A stretch of 64,000 nucleotides of DNA from Patagioenas fasciata (taxonomy: Eukaryota > Chordata > Aves > Columbiformes > Columbidae). Below are positions 29,301 to 44,300 of the stretch, one piece after another. The first letter of the stretch is position 1. Each line of letters begins with the position of its first letter. The DNA lies in contig NC_092521.1 in NCBI RefSeq assembly GCF_037038585.1, forward strand, positions 149,138,605 to 149,202,604, given 5' to 3'. Made by a program: the position numbers and the translations under genes. The notes beneath the pieces are model-generated. The model was not told where the DNA came from, did no database searches, and saw nothing but the letters and a program-made list of their open reading frames with translations.

Positions 29301-32300
29301 TATCTCTGCCTGTGGAAAACAGGTGTTTTTTTTTTCAAAATAAATACATATAATTAAAAAGTTTCCTCTTTTCTTGTTTCTTATTTGTAGGTTGTACATC
29401 AGTTAGCAAGAAAAAGGAAAATATCCTCCTACTCAATGCAATGGTCTGATCACTTACTAGAAGATGACTTTCAGACTTCCATTTGTCTCACTCTCATGTG
29501 GAAATCAATGTGACAAAAAAACTCTCAACTTCACAAACCACAGCTTTTTTTGCAAAAAAGTATAAGTTAACCTGTGAGAAGACATCATCTCTCACTTCCT
29601 CTGTTAAAGGTGAAATGGCAGATGCTTCCCCCCAGCTCCGTATTGTGTAAAACACCAAGAAAAAGGTATTCCTGGGAGTTACAGCTGTATATTCCTGCAC
29701 TTCTTTACAGTGGTCAGACTGGCCCCATACATGACATTCCTGCTGGTGCTTATGGTTTTGTATGTATATGCATGTGAATAAACACAAATACATATGCATA
29801 CATATTAAATTAATAGAAAATATATAAATACACAAAATAAATATATATATTACTCTCGAAGAGTGACTCCCTGAAGGCATAAGCTGCACCCAGAGCTTTG
29901 CCTTTCCCCTTCTCTCCCCACACCCTCCAGCCCCACTGCTGCTCCCAGGCAAGAGACAGTACATGATCAAGGAGTCTTACACTCCCAGCTCTTCAATGGG
30001 CGTAGGTTGCACACTTCTGTTCTCCCACATAACCTTCAGAACTCAGATCAACACAGTTAATACTGAAGTTCAGTTCTAAAAATATCCTCTGGAAGGAGCC
30101 TTCACTTGTCTGTTTGCATTTGATGAATCGCAAGCTCAAGAAAATCCATTCTTCAGGAGCAACTCTACTTTTGAAAGGTTTTCACAAGTAGAATAGTTTG
30201 TCTGGATAAAAGATCTTTCCAAGATGCCTGACAGTCATCACAAATCTTTATTTTCAGATAGCAAGCATGTCATTCCAAAAATTAGAAGTTATTTCATTGA
30301 CCTTTATTTACCAGTCCATTAAGTCAACCTTTTTCCACTACAGTACTAATTATACTAGCTGAACAACTAAACAGGTGGAAAAGAAAATCCAGTTTTAAAT
30401 GCTGTATCTACTGATCCCTCTAACATTTTCCATTGACCTTTTAATTACCTGAAAATATGAAATATTTGTCATAAGTTTTTTCCAGAGTTTTTCTATATTC
30501 TTAAAGAAAAATAGAAATCGTCCTAGTTTCAATACTTACGTATTTCATTGTAGATTATGTAACAAAAAATGTGAATATTTTCAGCTGAGTAAAACAAAGA
30601 GTGAACTTTCTGTGACATCAATAACCTTAAGTAGTGTAACCTACCTCATTTAGTATCTGAGCTGCGTTTTTCACTCTAATCAAATCCGGTGTATCTTCAA
30701 TCACTGTCATTCCTTTTCCTTTCATCCCTTCTTCTAAATCTTTTCTATACTCTTTCTAAGGATTAAAAAAAAAAAAAAAAAAAAAAAAAGAGAGAGATTT
30801 CTCCACTCAATATTGTGTGCAAGATCTTGAAAAGAAATGCCACTTATCAGATGTCTGTAGGGTCTCTTTGAAATTTCTATGAAATATAAATTAGCTGAAG
30901 TATGGGTTTCAGAGTTAAAATAGAATTTGAAATCATGAAATCAAAAGGTATAACATTAAGCTGGGAGGAGTGGCTGACACGCCAGAAGGCTGTGCTGCCA
31001 TCCAGCGGGACCTGGACAGGCTGGAGATTTGGGTGGGGAATAAATAACCTGATGAAATTTAACAAGGGAAAGTGTAGAGTCCTGCATCTGGGCAGGAACA
31101 ACCCCAAGTTCCAGTATAGGTTGAGAAATTACATATTAGAGAGCAGTGTAGGGGAAAGGGACATGGAGGTCCTGGTGGACAGCAGGATGACCATGAGCCA
31201 GCACTGTGTCCTTGTGGCCAAGAAAGCCAATGGCATCCTGGGGTGTATTACAAGGGGGGTGGTCAGTAGATCGAGAGAGGTTCTCCTTCCCCTCTACTCC
31301 GCCCTGGTGAGACCCCATCTGGAATATTGTGTCCAGTTCTGGGCCCCTTAGTTCAAGAAGGACAGAGAACTGCTGGAGAGAGTCCAGCGTAGGACAACAA
31401 AGATGATGAAGGGAGTGGAGCATCTCCCTTATGAGGAAAGGCTGAAGGAGCTGGGCCTCTTTAGTTTGGAGAAGAGGAGACTGAGGGGTGACCTTATTAA
31501 TGTTTATAAATATATAAAGGGTGAGTGCCATGAGGATGGAGCCAGGCTCTTCTTGGTGGCAAACAATGATAGGACAAGGGGTAATGGGATCAAGCTGGAA
31601 CACAAGAGGTTCCACTTAAATTTGAGAAAAAACTTCTTCTCGGTGAGGGTGACAGAGCACTGGAACAGGCTGCCCAGGGAGGTTGTGGATTCTCCTACTC
31701 TGGAGACATTCAAAACCCTCCTGGACATGTTGCTGTGCGACCTCACCTAGGTGTTCCTGTTCCAGGAGGGGGATTGGATGAGATGATCTTTTACGGTCCC
31801 TTCCAATCCCAAACATACTGTGATACTGTGAAAAAGTGAAAAGGTTTTAATGCAGTCATGTGTTTTCCTGTTGTTCTCTTGAAAAATAGTCCTCTCCTAC
31901 ACTGGGCTGGCACATTGCTCAGTGGCCTCAGCTGCCTCTCTACAGACATTTTCACTGCAGTAGCATTTGCTTTTACAGACCAATATATGCTGTGCTGCAG
32001 TTTTTACTGCTGTTCCACTAATGGCACCAAAATCAGGATGGATGCCCTGAATACTATAGTACGACCTGCTCAAATGACTGCTTAATAAGTTATAATGTAG
32101 AAGCAAATGTAGAAGCAATATTCCTACCATAACACTTCTGTGCCCCTCAGACACTGCGCTGACACAATCTATCAACATTTAGCAACTGCAGCCTCCACAG
32201 TACTCAAATGTTCAGTATCAAATTAAAAGCACATTAGACCTTATCCATGAAAATTCGTTTCTTTTTCCTCTTCCCAACTCCTAGCGAGCTAATATAAGCC

Positions 32301-35300
32301 TATGAAGTTCAAGATCTTCAAGTTTTGTAAGGATTTTTAATTGCCCTTCCCATCTCCAGATTTGGGTTAGGTTTTTTTAAAGTAAAGAAACTAGAAAAAA
32401 AAATGAAGAAAATATTTTTCAGAAGGATTTGTATAGACATGAATTAATACTCCTAATCATGTACTAAATTTCATAAGCACTAGTGACCACCTTTATCTCT
32501 GTATAAGCTCTTTATTTAAACAAAAGGAAATCAGGTCTTTTTAAGGAAGCTTCTCTATCATCAGAACGATGTCCAACACCAAGCAGGAAACAATTTTTAT
32601 TGATTTAGAATTAGTAAATTCAGCTATCTCTTCTGGAGCTGTTAATGTAGTTCCAGAGAAGAAAGTTGTTATTCTTACCAAATGTGAAATATTTTCAGAA
32701 TTCTCTACAGTGGGAAGGTAACAGAATAAGCTGGTAATTGAACAAATAATTCATTTTTTAATAAGGTTTTATTAAGCCTCCAGGTTCTCCTTCTTGTTTG
32801 ATGCAGTATCTATCTAAAGTTTATTATGAACCTTCACACAAAAACACTGAGCTACATCCTTGACTATGAAGAAATACATTATTTTGCTGAATCTTGAAAG
32901 ATAATCATTAATTTGACCTATGTAGTCTTTGGTTTTGGAATCTGTTCCTTGAATGTGGACATAAAATCATGCAGTTATGCATTAAAATACTGTTCCCATT
33001 TTCTCACATTCTTCCCCTCTGGCTTACAAGCATGGTTTACTCCCTATACAACCAGTCATAAAACTTGAGGTAAGTATTAGAGAACATCTTAATGCATGTA
33101 TCACTATGGAGGGAAGTTACCTCAAAATTTTCGAAGATGAACATTCACGGCACATCTGCAACTGTGCAGGCACTAACCACTTCTGTGGACATTTAGCATG
33201 CAGGAAGATTAACTCGATGAAAGGCAAGTATTTGCATTTTTCCCTAGTCAGTAGGCACATGACACATGTACACACAGAATGATACTGCACAAACCAGACC
33301 AAGCTTGAGACTTCTCTATCTGACATCAGCGTTTATCAGAATAAATTACTTTTTAGAAGATGAACAAAGAAATATCTGAAAATAAAATATTTTCTTTACC
33401 CATATGAAATCTACCATACACTGGGATAAGTTGTTTCAGGAAAAAGGAAAGGAACAAGGTTCAAAGTTTTTTAATTCTAGCATCCTCAACTGATTAGTCT
33501 GTGCCACCGCAAAAACATAAATTCTTAATACAATAAATACAAAAAAGATACTGTTGGCTCTAATATTCAAATGGAGGATATCTAGCAGCTCTGATATTTA
33601 TAACTACAAATTTTGCTGATACATTTACTTCTCAGTTGGGTCAAATAGTAAACCTAATCTATGGAATGAACCAATACTCAAAATCTAACATGAAAACAGT
33701 ACAATACAAAAAGACTACAGATAGAAGGATTCTCAGTTATGGAAAAAAAAAAAAAGTTATTTAATTTGCAATTCCACATACAACTGAAGAGCATTTGACA
33801 ATTCTTAAACAAACAGTGGGCGTGCAGAAAACCTGTACTTTCTAACAAAATGTGCTTAAAGCAGATTATGTAATATCACAGCTTTATTATCAAATTTTGG
33901 TCTTCTTTATTGTTATTGATAACATGTATGATAGATAATAATTTCAATTAAATCAGTTAAAAGTGACTACACACAGCTCGAGGCATCCATATAACCACAA
34001 CAGACTATCATAAACCTGAAAAAACCACTGAAAAGGAAAAAGTGCCATTTGGACACCAACAGAAATCCTTCTTCCCACCCCTTCATCTATCTGGAAAGAA
34101 AACTCCAGGTTGTCTCCAAAACTCTATCAAACAGATGTCTTTTGCAGCATGCCTGGAATGTCACTAAATTTGGTATATTTGAGCCCAGGCAGGAAAAAAT
34201 CCAAAACTGAGGCCCTTAGAGAGCATGTCCTGCCAACTACCGATTTTCTACAGAGTCATCTGATTCGTTCATTTAACTCTGTTTTTCTGTTTCAGATGCA
34301 CCGATCTTTATCATTTCCTTATGTTCATAAGGAAACATCAAAAAGCACCAATTCTTACTACAGGACTATTTGGAGTATAAAATGACACACCACAATTTTT
34401 ACTCATCAGGTCACTTTTGTATTTAGCTACCAAGTTAACTGTAAGTTCTTCAACACTCAGTAGTTTGTCGTGATGCTGCTTCTGGCCCATTTATAGCTTA
34501 ACAACAACAACAAAGAAATAAAAATCCTCTACCTCTTTCAGAAGGTTAGTGACTTGTTTTATATGCAAGAACTCTGGGGTCTTGTCTAAATCCATTGAGG
34601 GTCTTCCCTTGATCTCTTCTTCAAAATCTTTGCGATACACTTTCTGTTGAAGCAAAACCAACAATTAGTGGTACAGGCATGTGCATTTTCAAGCATATTT
34701 CAGAAAGAACACTGTAAACACACCCAGAAAGGAGCCACGCCATAAATTCATTATCACATTATTAAGCAACTTTATTACTTATTTCATTACTTATATTATC
34801 TATACAAGACACACACAATTTAGACAAAAAAAAAAAAAAAAATACAGATTATGTTTCCAAATAGAATGTTCAAGCTGATCTATGAAACAAACAGTTTGCT
34901 TGGTCACAAAAAAGGGAAAACAAATGGCAAACACGGTAATAGTTTTAAATGCATAAAAGTTTCCACCAAGAGGATTGAATAACCTTTTTTACACGACACA
35001 GAGCAAAAAATAATGGAATGAAACTGCAGCAAGGGAGACACGGGAAAATACTCTCAGGATGGACAGCAAAGGACTGGATAAGCTTGCCTGGGAGGTCGCT
35101 AAACCTCCCCCATTGGAAGTTTTTAATAGAAAGTTAGAAAAGTATGGCCTGTCATAGGAAAGTCAGTGCTGTTCTGGAGCCTCAGAACAGTCCTTCCTCC
35201 TTGCTGAGCTCCCCGGGTTGAATGGGCAGGAGCACGTTTCAGTTAAGCCACAAGGTCACACTGGGTTTTGCAGCTTCACTTGTTCCCACCTAAAAACCCT

Positions 35301-38300
35301 CCCTCTTTAAAGATGGAATTAAAGGCAAAAGTTAAAAATTTTAGCAATCTCTGAACTGAATGACCTCTGGAGTTTCTTCTCAGTTAAATGATGGTACATA
35401 CAATCCATGTCTAGTGTTTGCACCAACAGCCTTTTGAGAAAAAACAAATTTGAAGGAAGAACTGTGATAAAGAATAGCAAAGGGAACTACTCAGTGCTAA
35501 TTTGACCATATCCTCAGTTTATAAAACCTTTACAATCTGCTTCATCCATTTTCTTAACCTGAGCACAGGATGTTGTTAGCTTCTCTGCTGAGAAGCTAGG
35601 GGTTTTTTTGCTGTTTTTACTAACCTCACTCTGCATCTTTTGAGTCTCCTTTGAAACTTGATACATTGGTGTATCCACAAACTCCAGCATTGATTTGCCT
35701 TTAGATTTTTCATAATTCTCTTTGTACTTGACCTAGGAAAATGAAAATGAAGGTTGTTAAGAGCTGAGAGAATGTGAGATCTGATTGCTTGCCATGGTGA
35801 CAGACAAATCCTGTTTTAGTCATATTCCTTAGAGGTTTTTAATTGGAAGATTCCTCCCAGATCTAACTTGTTGGAGAAATAGGGTTGCTTCAAACTGTCA
35901 GACCTAAAAATTGTGAAATTTGAAGATGGCTGGAGTGAGGAGCATCAATCACAATCCTTTAACTAATTGCATGATTTTGGCTGAATGACCTACGTCTGAA
36001 CAGCTGGAAGCTTTTCAGTAGGATCCTCTGTTATGTTTCTATTAAACAACACATTTAGTATAAGAAGAAAATCTGTGCCACACTCAGGTCCCACAGGTCT
36101 CTCTTTCAGGCTCAGGAACAGGATTCTGAAATGCACTTTTGATTGTATCTGTAGGAGGGAAAAGGGAGGGCAAACTACTGCCTCAGTAAGGTCCAGTCTT
36201 GCACCTTCATTCCCCTCAAAGCTACCAATGGCCACGACCTTAAAGCTAACAGTAAAATCACATTGAAGGACACAAAGTTCAGAGGCCAGCTTTTAACTTT
36301 TTGCAAAGTCACAAAGCAAACATGCTTTGTTTGGAAACGTGGAGAAGTATTCTGACCTCATTCATTCACACTCTCTTGATTAAGATGGGCAAACACATTG
36401 CTTATCTCAACCAGTGTGGGGTATGATGGAACATTCTACAGAAGCCATAAAGGAAAGCAAATGGTTACAAAACAAAATATGATATTCAGAACTAGTAACA
36501 TCATTTTAATTTATTTTTCTTTTCAAAAATAGTGATGTCTAAGTTTGAGAAAAGCGTTAAGAATCTTTTTCCTTCTCAGGCTTCTGCACTAGGTTTGGGT
36601 CCTGCAAAAACATGCTCTTCTCTCCTCATGACATGCTTCTTGTTGAATATGCACTGTACATCACTGTAATCTGTCATGCAGTTTTGTACGTGATTTAATC
36701 ACTGTTAGAATGCTGCATTTTTCTCTTTGCAAGATGTATTTATAAGTGTGTATACCTGACTTTGAAGCAGTGCATTTTCTTTGTGATGAATTTGTTCAGC
36801 TGTATCCGGGGTGAAATGATAGAAGCCCTTGCCTTGCATAAATGATTTCTTATATTCATACTGAAACAAAAAAATATCCAAGAATGTTTTCACTAACAAA
36901 ATGCAGAAGGTTTTGTAATTTAAATACCATTCAAAATAACTATGGGAGAAACAGCATAAAAGAAACTACAGTTTAGCTCTCCCAGAACAGGAATTCTATT
37001 GCTAAATTTGAATTTTAAAATATTGTGATGAAATGAAAAAAAGGATATGATAAGAAATAACTTTTTAAAGTTCCTAGAGAAAATGCTTGTCCTGCTCATC
37101 CAAAAGTCAAATGTTCATACTCACTAGAAAATAGACTTTATTATTTACATTTGAAGTACAAGGGAATATATATGATGGTCTAGGTTTGCCTCCTAGTGGA
37201 AATAATTATAAATGTCACAGAAAAAAAACACTTCTGTAGCAGAAACAAATGGAAATTATCTCCATCTACACAGATACTGACTTCATACTTTTACTCTGTT
37301 CCTCAACTAATGGAACACAAATTTAAAAAAAACAATAACAACTATAAAATCAAATGAGGTAAACCATATAACTTTTGGCAGGCACCAGATTCAATCTCTT
37401 AAGACCTGTTTGTTCACCCTGTCTCATAAAATGAAAAACATCTAAGTTTGGTTTTGGGTTTTTTTTTAGCCTTTAGTTCACTAGCATCTCAAAGTCTCTA
37501 CAACAGAAATAGATTTAAAGTGTGTAAAACAATGAAACAGCTGTTGTACATGTATCAAATTCTTAAATTTTATGTCTCCATAGCTCATGCCGAAGAGAAT
37601 TACATCCGTACCATATGAAGGGAAAGTTCCACTTTGTGAACTCTCTTCCTCATTAAAATAATGAGAATAGGATGAGTTCAATCTGCAAAAATCAGCCCAT
37701 TTTTGTCCAAACATGTCCATCAAGCTTTCCCCTTAACTGCTGGAATTTATTCCCATGGAAGCTGACTTGTACAATAGCTTTACATTGGTATTACAGTATA
37801 TGTGTTTCATAAAGTTGCACACACTTCTACACTCTAGGTCAATCAACAAACCAATTCAATCGACCGTATTAGTTTATGAGCTTAATTAACCATACAGGTT
37901 ACAATGTATCACACTGGGGCAGATGTAGCTGTGTTATGCAAAAGATGAACAGAAACAAAGTTCCAGGGAGAAAGGTATACTATAGGGAAACAGGAAAATT
38001 GGGGAATTAGCAAGAAGTTCTGTGTTTCAAAAGGGAAAAACAGTCCATGCAATCAGTCTTTGGAAATTAGTTAACGGCTCAGTCAGGAAGACCATTTCAT
38101 ACACTGGAAGCAAACTTTGAGAAAGATTTGGTGCTGTGGATAGGCAAGGAGGAGAACACAAAGATACTTGAAAGGTAGGAGAGTAAGCCACGTTAAAATC
38201 AAAGACATGACATGAAGAAGTCAAATCTGAGAAGGATTTTGAACATGGGGTTTTTGCAAAGACAAATAGATAACGGGGACCTTAGGGGATGACAAAGCAT

Positions 38301-41300
38301 TCTTCTTCATGCTCAAGGTAAGAAAAAATATCCACCAGCATCTGAACAATGCAAAAATCAGAAACTTAGTTATTTATGGAGTCCTCAGGTGAGGGCATAG
38401 ACAATATGAATCAACCCTTCCTAGGCAACAGAAAGAAAGAAATTTTCCAAGAAGTGAGGAGCCTTAAGGGAAAGTCCAGGTTTCTATTTCCTTAGAGATA
38501 AGATGACAAATTGATGAAGACCACTCTGAAGGCGTTCATTTACCCAGCAAAAAGAATGCCAATCTTACCTTACACTGAAGGAAACTAGAATTAGGCCAAA
38601 ATGCACATGGAAAATGCAGGAAGCAAAAGCTATCAACTCATTCACTACTTATACAAATGCGAATAGTGTTAGCTTCACACGTCGGAGTGAGACAGACAAA
38701 AAGCAAGCTTCAATTCACCGAAGAGCAATACAAAAATCAAGTACGGACAGGAAGGTTCCATTGTTTTGATTATTTTAGACATAAGCTTCCATAAGCAAGC
38801 ACTGACGTAGAAGATGACCCAATATGCTACTAGTTATTAGGACTAACCCTTTGTGTGTGAAGTGCTCACCTCCTGCTGACCATGAGCAATCTGCCTTCCC
38901 AACACCACCCACTCACGTCTTTCCACAGTAGTGCTGGGCTCCTCTCTGGTTTCTGGAGTAAAGACAACACATGCAGCTAAACAGCTTACAAGCACCGTGC
39001 TCGAGTGCTTTTGGAGAGGGAGAGAAGGTTCAGCATTGCACAGAAGTGAGGGGTTTCCTACCTCTTCCTCCCCGTTCCAACCCTCTTCACTATCCTATGT
39101 CAGACCACCAGCACCATCAAGGGACATGTTTTGTTACATGTTACACAGAACGAAGTATGGGCCTATTACCTGACCCAGTGCAGGAAGCCTTATACATTTG
39201 GGAGGGAAAAAAGGCTTAGACAGAGAAGCTTTCAGGGAAGCAAGCGCTCAAGAGGCTGTTTATGGCAGGCATCCAAATATTAAACCAGCAGAATGGTGAC
39301 TTCTGTACAGAGACCTGCAGGTGAATGCCCTAAGTAAGATCTCAAGCAAAATGAGATTTGTAAGGAAAGTAGTATCTCACATCAACAAAGGAAAAAACAG
39401 ACGAAGTTTCAGGCACATCAGAAGAAGTGCTCAAGTACCAGAAGTCTGCGTGATTCTAACCCAGTATGTTAGTTGTTCTAATAACTGAAATATCTCTTCT
39501 ACGAGCCATTTTTTTTCACTACATTCCCCAACTACTATGGTTACAACAATACAGTCTTCTACATATGAGACCATCAAGCAAATACCAAAATTTTTTCTAC
39601 AGTGACTATACATACTACATTCCTTACTACATATGTTTTTCAGATCATTCTCATAAAGGGAACTTACATCACTATGCATTTTGCTGATATTTAAAGCATG
39701 GTTTAAATATAGCAGGTTTGGTAGATCAGAGGCTGGATCATGTAGGCTTTCCAAATCTTTCTTGTAATTCACCTGGAAAGAGAATTCAGGTTATGTAAAA
39801 TAAAGATTAACAAATAATTCAGAGCTTTGCATTATAGTGTGACCGTCCTGAAACAGAAAGTATTAAGTGCTTGCCTGATCTATCTCTACCAGCCACTAGA
39901 TGGTGGTCATTCACTATTATTTGGAGGAAAAGGAAACCAACAAAGGATTCATTCTACTGAGCAAGTATTTGGGAATTACTCAAACTTTTTATAAAAAAGG
40001 ACACATACAACAAAATCACACTTCATATGACTTTTCAAACCAGAAAGGAATTACTATTTATTTTTTCTTTTATCTTTTCTCTTTTCTTGTTTCTTTTCTT
40101 TTCCCCTCTCCCCCACCCCCCCCCCAAAAAAAAGCAAACAAACAAACAAACGAACAAACAAAAAACACTTAAATCGATATTATCTCCTTCAATATTTTGA
40201 GTTTAGTCATTTTAAAAACCCTTGATTCTTCTTGTTTTTCTCTTGATTCAGGAATTACACTAGCTGTCCAAATTAAAATGTTGCATATAGAACAGTCAAA
40301 GGGAAGTGCTCCTGGATATCTTATTTAATACACATTTCATTCAGCAATGACAAGAAATATAGTCACCTGAAGCAAAAAAAAAAAAAAAATCACTTAATGA
40401 AGTAGCAGCAGGTAATTTCCTATCAGCCTATACTAGACTTTTCCATACTTCTGATAGTTGGATGCCCATCTTTACAGGAAGAAAACTAGATACCTTATCT
40501 ATCTTGGATGACAAATCTTTTAAACCAATACCTTTAGTCACCTCCACATATTTATTGTGTTCTTCACTGATTTAGGCAGACTTCAAATCAACAATATTCA
40601 ATCTGCATATCTCTTATAATAATACTTACTTCAATAATTTCTTCACTAAACATTCAGATTTTGTAAACAATTACATATGCAGTTGGACCCTTCCCAGAGC
40701 TGTCCCCTCCTGTTCCCACTGAGTGGAGCCCCACACTTTAGAAACGCCAGACGCTTGTCTCTTGGATATCTGGGATCACAGCCTCAAAGAAGAGCTCATA
40801 TTTTTAGCATTAGAAACATTGTTAAATACATAATGCCAACAGCATTATCACTCAATATAGATGTTTTCTACAATCTGGCTCCAGCAGTAGGCACCCATTG
40901 CTAAATTCAGTGACCGCTGTACTTAGTAATACCATTCCAAAGGTCAACTGGCAGAATGAAGTCTAAAAGATGGACACACAAATCTGATCTGCTCCTCCTT
41001 CTACAACCACTGGAGAGAAGCCAGCACTTCGCTCCTCTAAAGACAAGCATCCAAAACAGATCAAAACTGCCCTCTAGACCCGCTTCTTTCTTTCCTGAAT
41101 ACAAAGGGACTGAGTACAAGGCGATTAGCTGAGAGTAAGCAGTCACACATTCTGACACACGTCTAAAATGGTTATGAAAACTCTGCAGGCCCTTGTAGAA
41201 GAAGCAGAGGAAGAAATGGACAGCATGCTGTACCTGCCATCCAGACACACAGCACAGTAGAGACTGCTGCTCACAGTAGTTCGTAAGATGGAAAAAGAAA

Positions 41301-44300
41301 TTCTGCTTGAGAAAAAATGTTAGGTTTTTCAGGATGTAAATGCACATAAAATACAAAGCAAATTCACTTACATCACTTGCCAAGGTGGATGCAATCTGTG
41401 CTTGCTTGAAGGAAACACTGTCAAGAGGATTGTACTGGTGGCTCTTCATTTCCTTATTGAACTGCTCTTTGTATTTCACCTTCCACCAGAACAAACATAT
41501 CTAATATTAACATGCAGCACTTAAAGAAGGCACAGAAAATTCAGACTATAAAGAAGCTTATTAAAGGTAATCGTCTTATCCATAAATCTTTAAACAATGA
41601 AGATGTTTAAAGAAGCTCAGTTTAGCCACACCTATGACTGTCTTGGTTTCAAAGTAACTTTTATGTATCTGAATTTTACTAAGATAAAAAAATAATTTTA
41701 AGATTGTCATGTGATTACTGGTGCTGAAGGATTTATATAAAAGGTAAACAGAAACAAAACCATATGATTCACTAGAGTAATTAAATAAACCAGAACTATT
41801 TGACTAGCAACAATAATCTACTCACTGAGAGTCATTCAATTCATAATTAACATTGAAAATGTGTTTTTAACAAAAAAAAAAAAAATAAGATTAATAATTT
41901 GTTAATTTTGTAAAATAAATCACTTGTAAATTTTTCAACCACTTGAAAGTGGGAAGTCAAAAATCAAACTTTCTGCTCAGCCATCTTCCCACCTCCAGGT
42001 CCAAGTGTCACCCGTGTTGTGCTAGGCTGTCACTGCAGCCCCAGGTCTATTTTTAATTCTGCCAGAAATTTCCCAAGAGACCCTCAGGAATCCCTCTGTA
42101 GTACAGTCCCTTCTTGGGGACAATGACCACCTCATTTCAGTGTTATAAAGCATCAGGAAATTACTGTCTGCCACCACTTTCCCTCTTTTTCTTCTTGTTC
42201 AAAAGAAAAGAGGGAACAACAAGATATGTAAGAGGAAATAAGCAATAAGTAAATAGCATTAAAAGTAAATAAATGACAAAAATTCCATAAAACATCAAGA
42301 ATTGAATGGAGAGTCTGAAAAAAAATGGACAAATAGTAAATCTTCCTCCGTTGCCCCCCTTGTTGTGCATGATCATTAAACATCTGGAGACTTTGCACAC
42401 ATGCCTTGCTTCTTTCCAACAGCTGGACATAATGGAAGAGAATAAAAGTTCAGTCTGAATTATGCTGCTTTCATGAATGTTAGTCAGACACCTGATATCT
42501 GACCCTATGCAACATCCATTATAATTTACCATGCTCCGCATTAAATAGATAGGTGGCTTTTTCCTTACTCCTTTTTTCTTTATTCTGACATGAATGTCTG
42601 ATAAAGTGGTTAAACCACCTCAAACAATCCCCTTCAAAAATTATTTTTTCTCTGCTTTAGTTGTGGGAATTATTTTCTCTTCCGTTGTCTCAAAAGGCTC
42701 TCAACATAGTTTAGCTTACACGACATCATTACGTTTAGCCACTATGCCCAGTATTTCATTAATCAGGATAAAAAGAACCCAAAACTAAGCCACCCAAACA
42801 GAAACTAACCATATATGTTCAAGAACTACATTATGATTCCAGCACTTAACATTAATTTTTCAAAGCACTGTTACTTTTAAAGAGAAACTTTATCTGAACA
42901 CATTATGAACTTCGTAATCTTTCACACTGACTCATGAAAATAATATCTACTGCTTCTGGTAGATTCATCTCATTCATATTGTTTGATATTTGCCTTGGCT
43001 TTGGATCCAGTACAAAAGCATACATCTGAACACAAAGACACTGCCTTTGTCAAAGGCAAATCCACGTTCTGTATGAACAATGAAGGAATAAATCAGAGGG
43101 TTTTTCTCTTTTAAAAGATGTATCCAAAACTTGCCTTCTAATAAAAATCAGGCAGTGCTGGAATATGTGATTTAAAAAGACTCTGAAACCAGGGATCAAG
43201 TCAGCATGGTGAGAAAAATTGTCTTTTACTCCTTAGGCATCAGCTCACATCATGACAAGACCGTGCACAGGAGTTCAAATATCCAAGTACTGCAAGCTGT
43301 CTTCTGCCCAGCCAACAAATGGCCTCAAACTGTGCATGTGGACCGAGCAGACAGCATGGTCCTTGATATTCTTGTTATGTGTGAAAACATCAGTTCCAAG
43401 GGGACCTCTCCTCACAACTGGTTTGCCATCTTCCAGCTCCAGCCATTTGATGCCATTTTTTAAAAGAGCTTTTTAGCAATACATTTCAATCTAGAGACTC
43501 CGGTAATAAATCCTCGTTAGTGTCAGTTCAGATCACATCACATCACTGCTACTGAAGGAAAAGACGTGGATCCAGTGAACCCGGTCTTCACATGGCTGTG
43601 TGTCTTGATGCCAACCTGCAGGGGGGTCCCAAATTTAAGAAGACCACCACTAATCCAACTGTTAATGTTCCCGTGGTAGTGAGGGATGTCTCAGTACCTC
43701 TGGGCCCTGCTGCCTCATTGGGCGGCTCTGCTGTTGCCTGCACTCTCCTTGCCAACACCATCATAGGGGAGTCATCTCATTGAAAGCTACACACACATTC
43801 ACTTTCTCTTTTATCGGTGTGTTCCTGTTTCCTTTTCTCTTTTGAAAGAAAGTGTGGGATGGGAGAGGGAGAAGAGCAAGCCCATGGATGAGTCACTGTG
43901 AAGTAACGCACATAGCATTTTTCCTTCTTTTGAATAGGAAAAAGTTATAAAAACAGTTTAAAGGGGGAAAATTATCTTGAGAGAAAGGGTTCTGATTAAA
44001 AACAAGGAAGAAAAATACTTCATGTTTTCTAAAACAGTTGAAGGGGGGAGGTCTTAGCAATTCTATGACAGGGCAGAAGAGCAAATAGTGGGAGTAGAAA
44101 TGACAGTTGTTAGTGGAAGCTTATCTACAAATTTCATCGTTAACCAAAAGCTTTACTTTAATGAGGGTTTAAGTGATGGCTACTTATTTACCACCTTAAT
44201 TAAAGTCTTAAGTTTGTTTATTTTTTTAGAGAGTATGTATTGGGGGTTAATTTAAAAATGCGTGGAGGCTGCTCTCTAATTGTTGCTGAAGAAAGAGCAG

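Larger units (their letters stand above)
30756..34532 (-). other. NEBL: NEBL intron R10 to R11
   Basis: Holds the 872-base CR1 copy and the T25 acceptor tract at its 3' end in gene sense. An A-run lies near 33.74 kb. The remainder is unassigned. Confidence 0.75.
39773..41371 (-). other. NEBL: NEBL intron R6 to R7
   Basis: Contains the polypyrimidine and (AAAC)n block and the decayed nebulin exon relic at 40.2 kb, plus an A-run near 40.38 kb. Confidence 0.75.

Noticed and set aside
29494..29970. 158-codon minus-strand open frame
   Set aside because: Low-complexity and hydrophobic by chance, no domain, inside an intron.
31136..31615. 159-codon minus-strand open frame
   Set aside because: Antisense shadow of the CR1 copy at 30960..31831.
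36360..36440. ACTCTCTTGATT-like stretch resembling the nebulin exon end
   Set aside because: Translation of all frames gave no module pattern beyond the short match.
40907..41494. 195-codon minus-strand open frame
   Set aside because: Only the first 36 codons (41372..41479) are nebulin sequence; the rest is intron read-through past a good GTAAGT donor.
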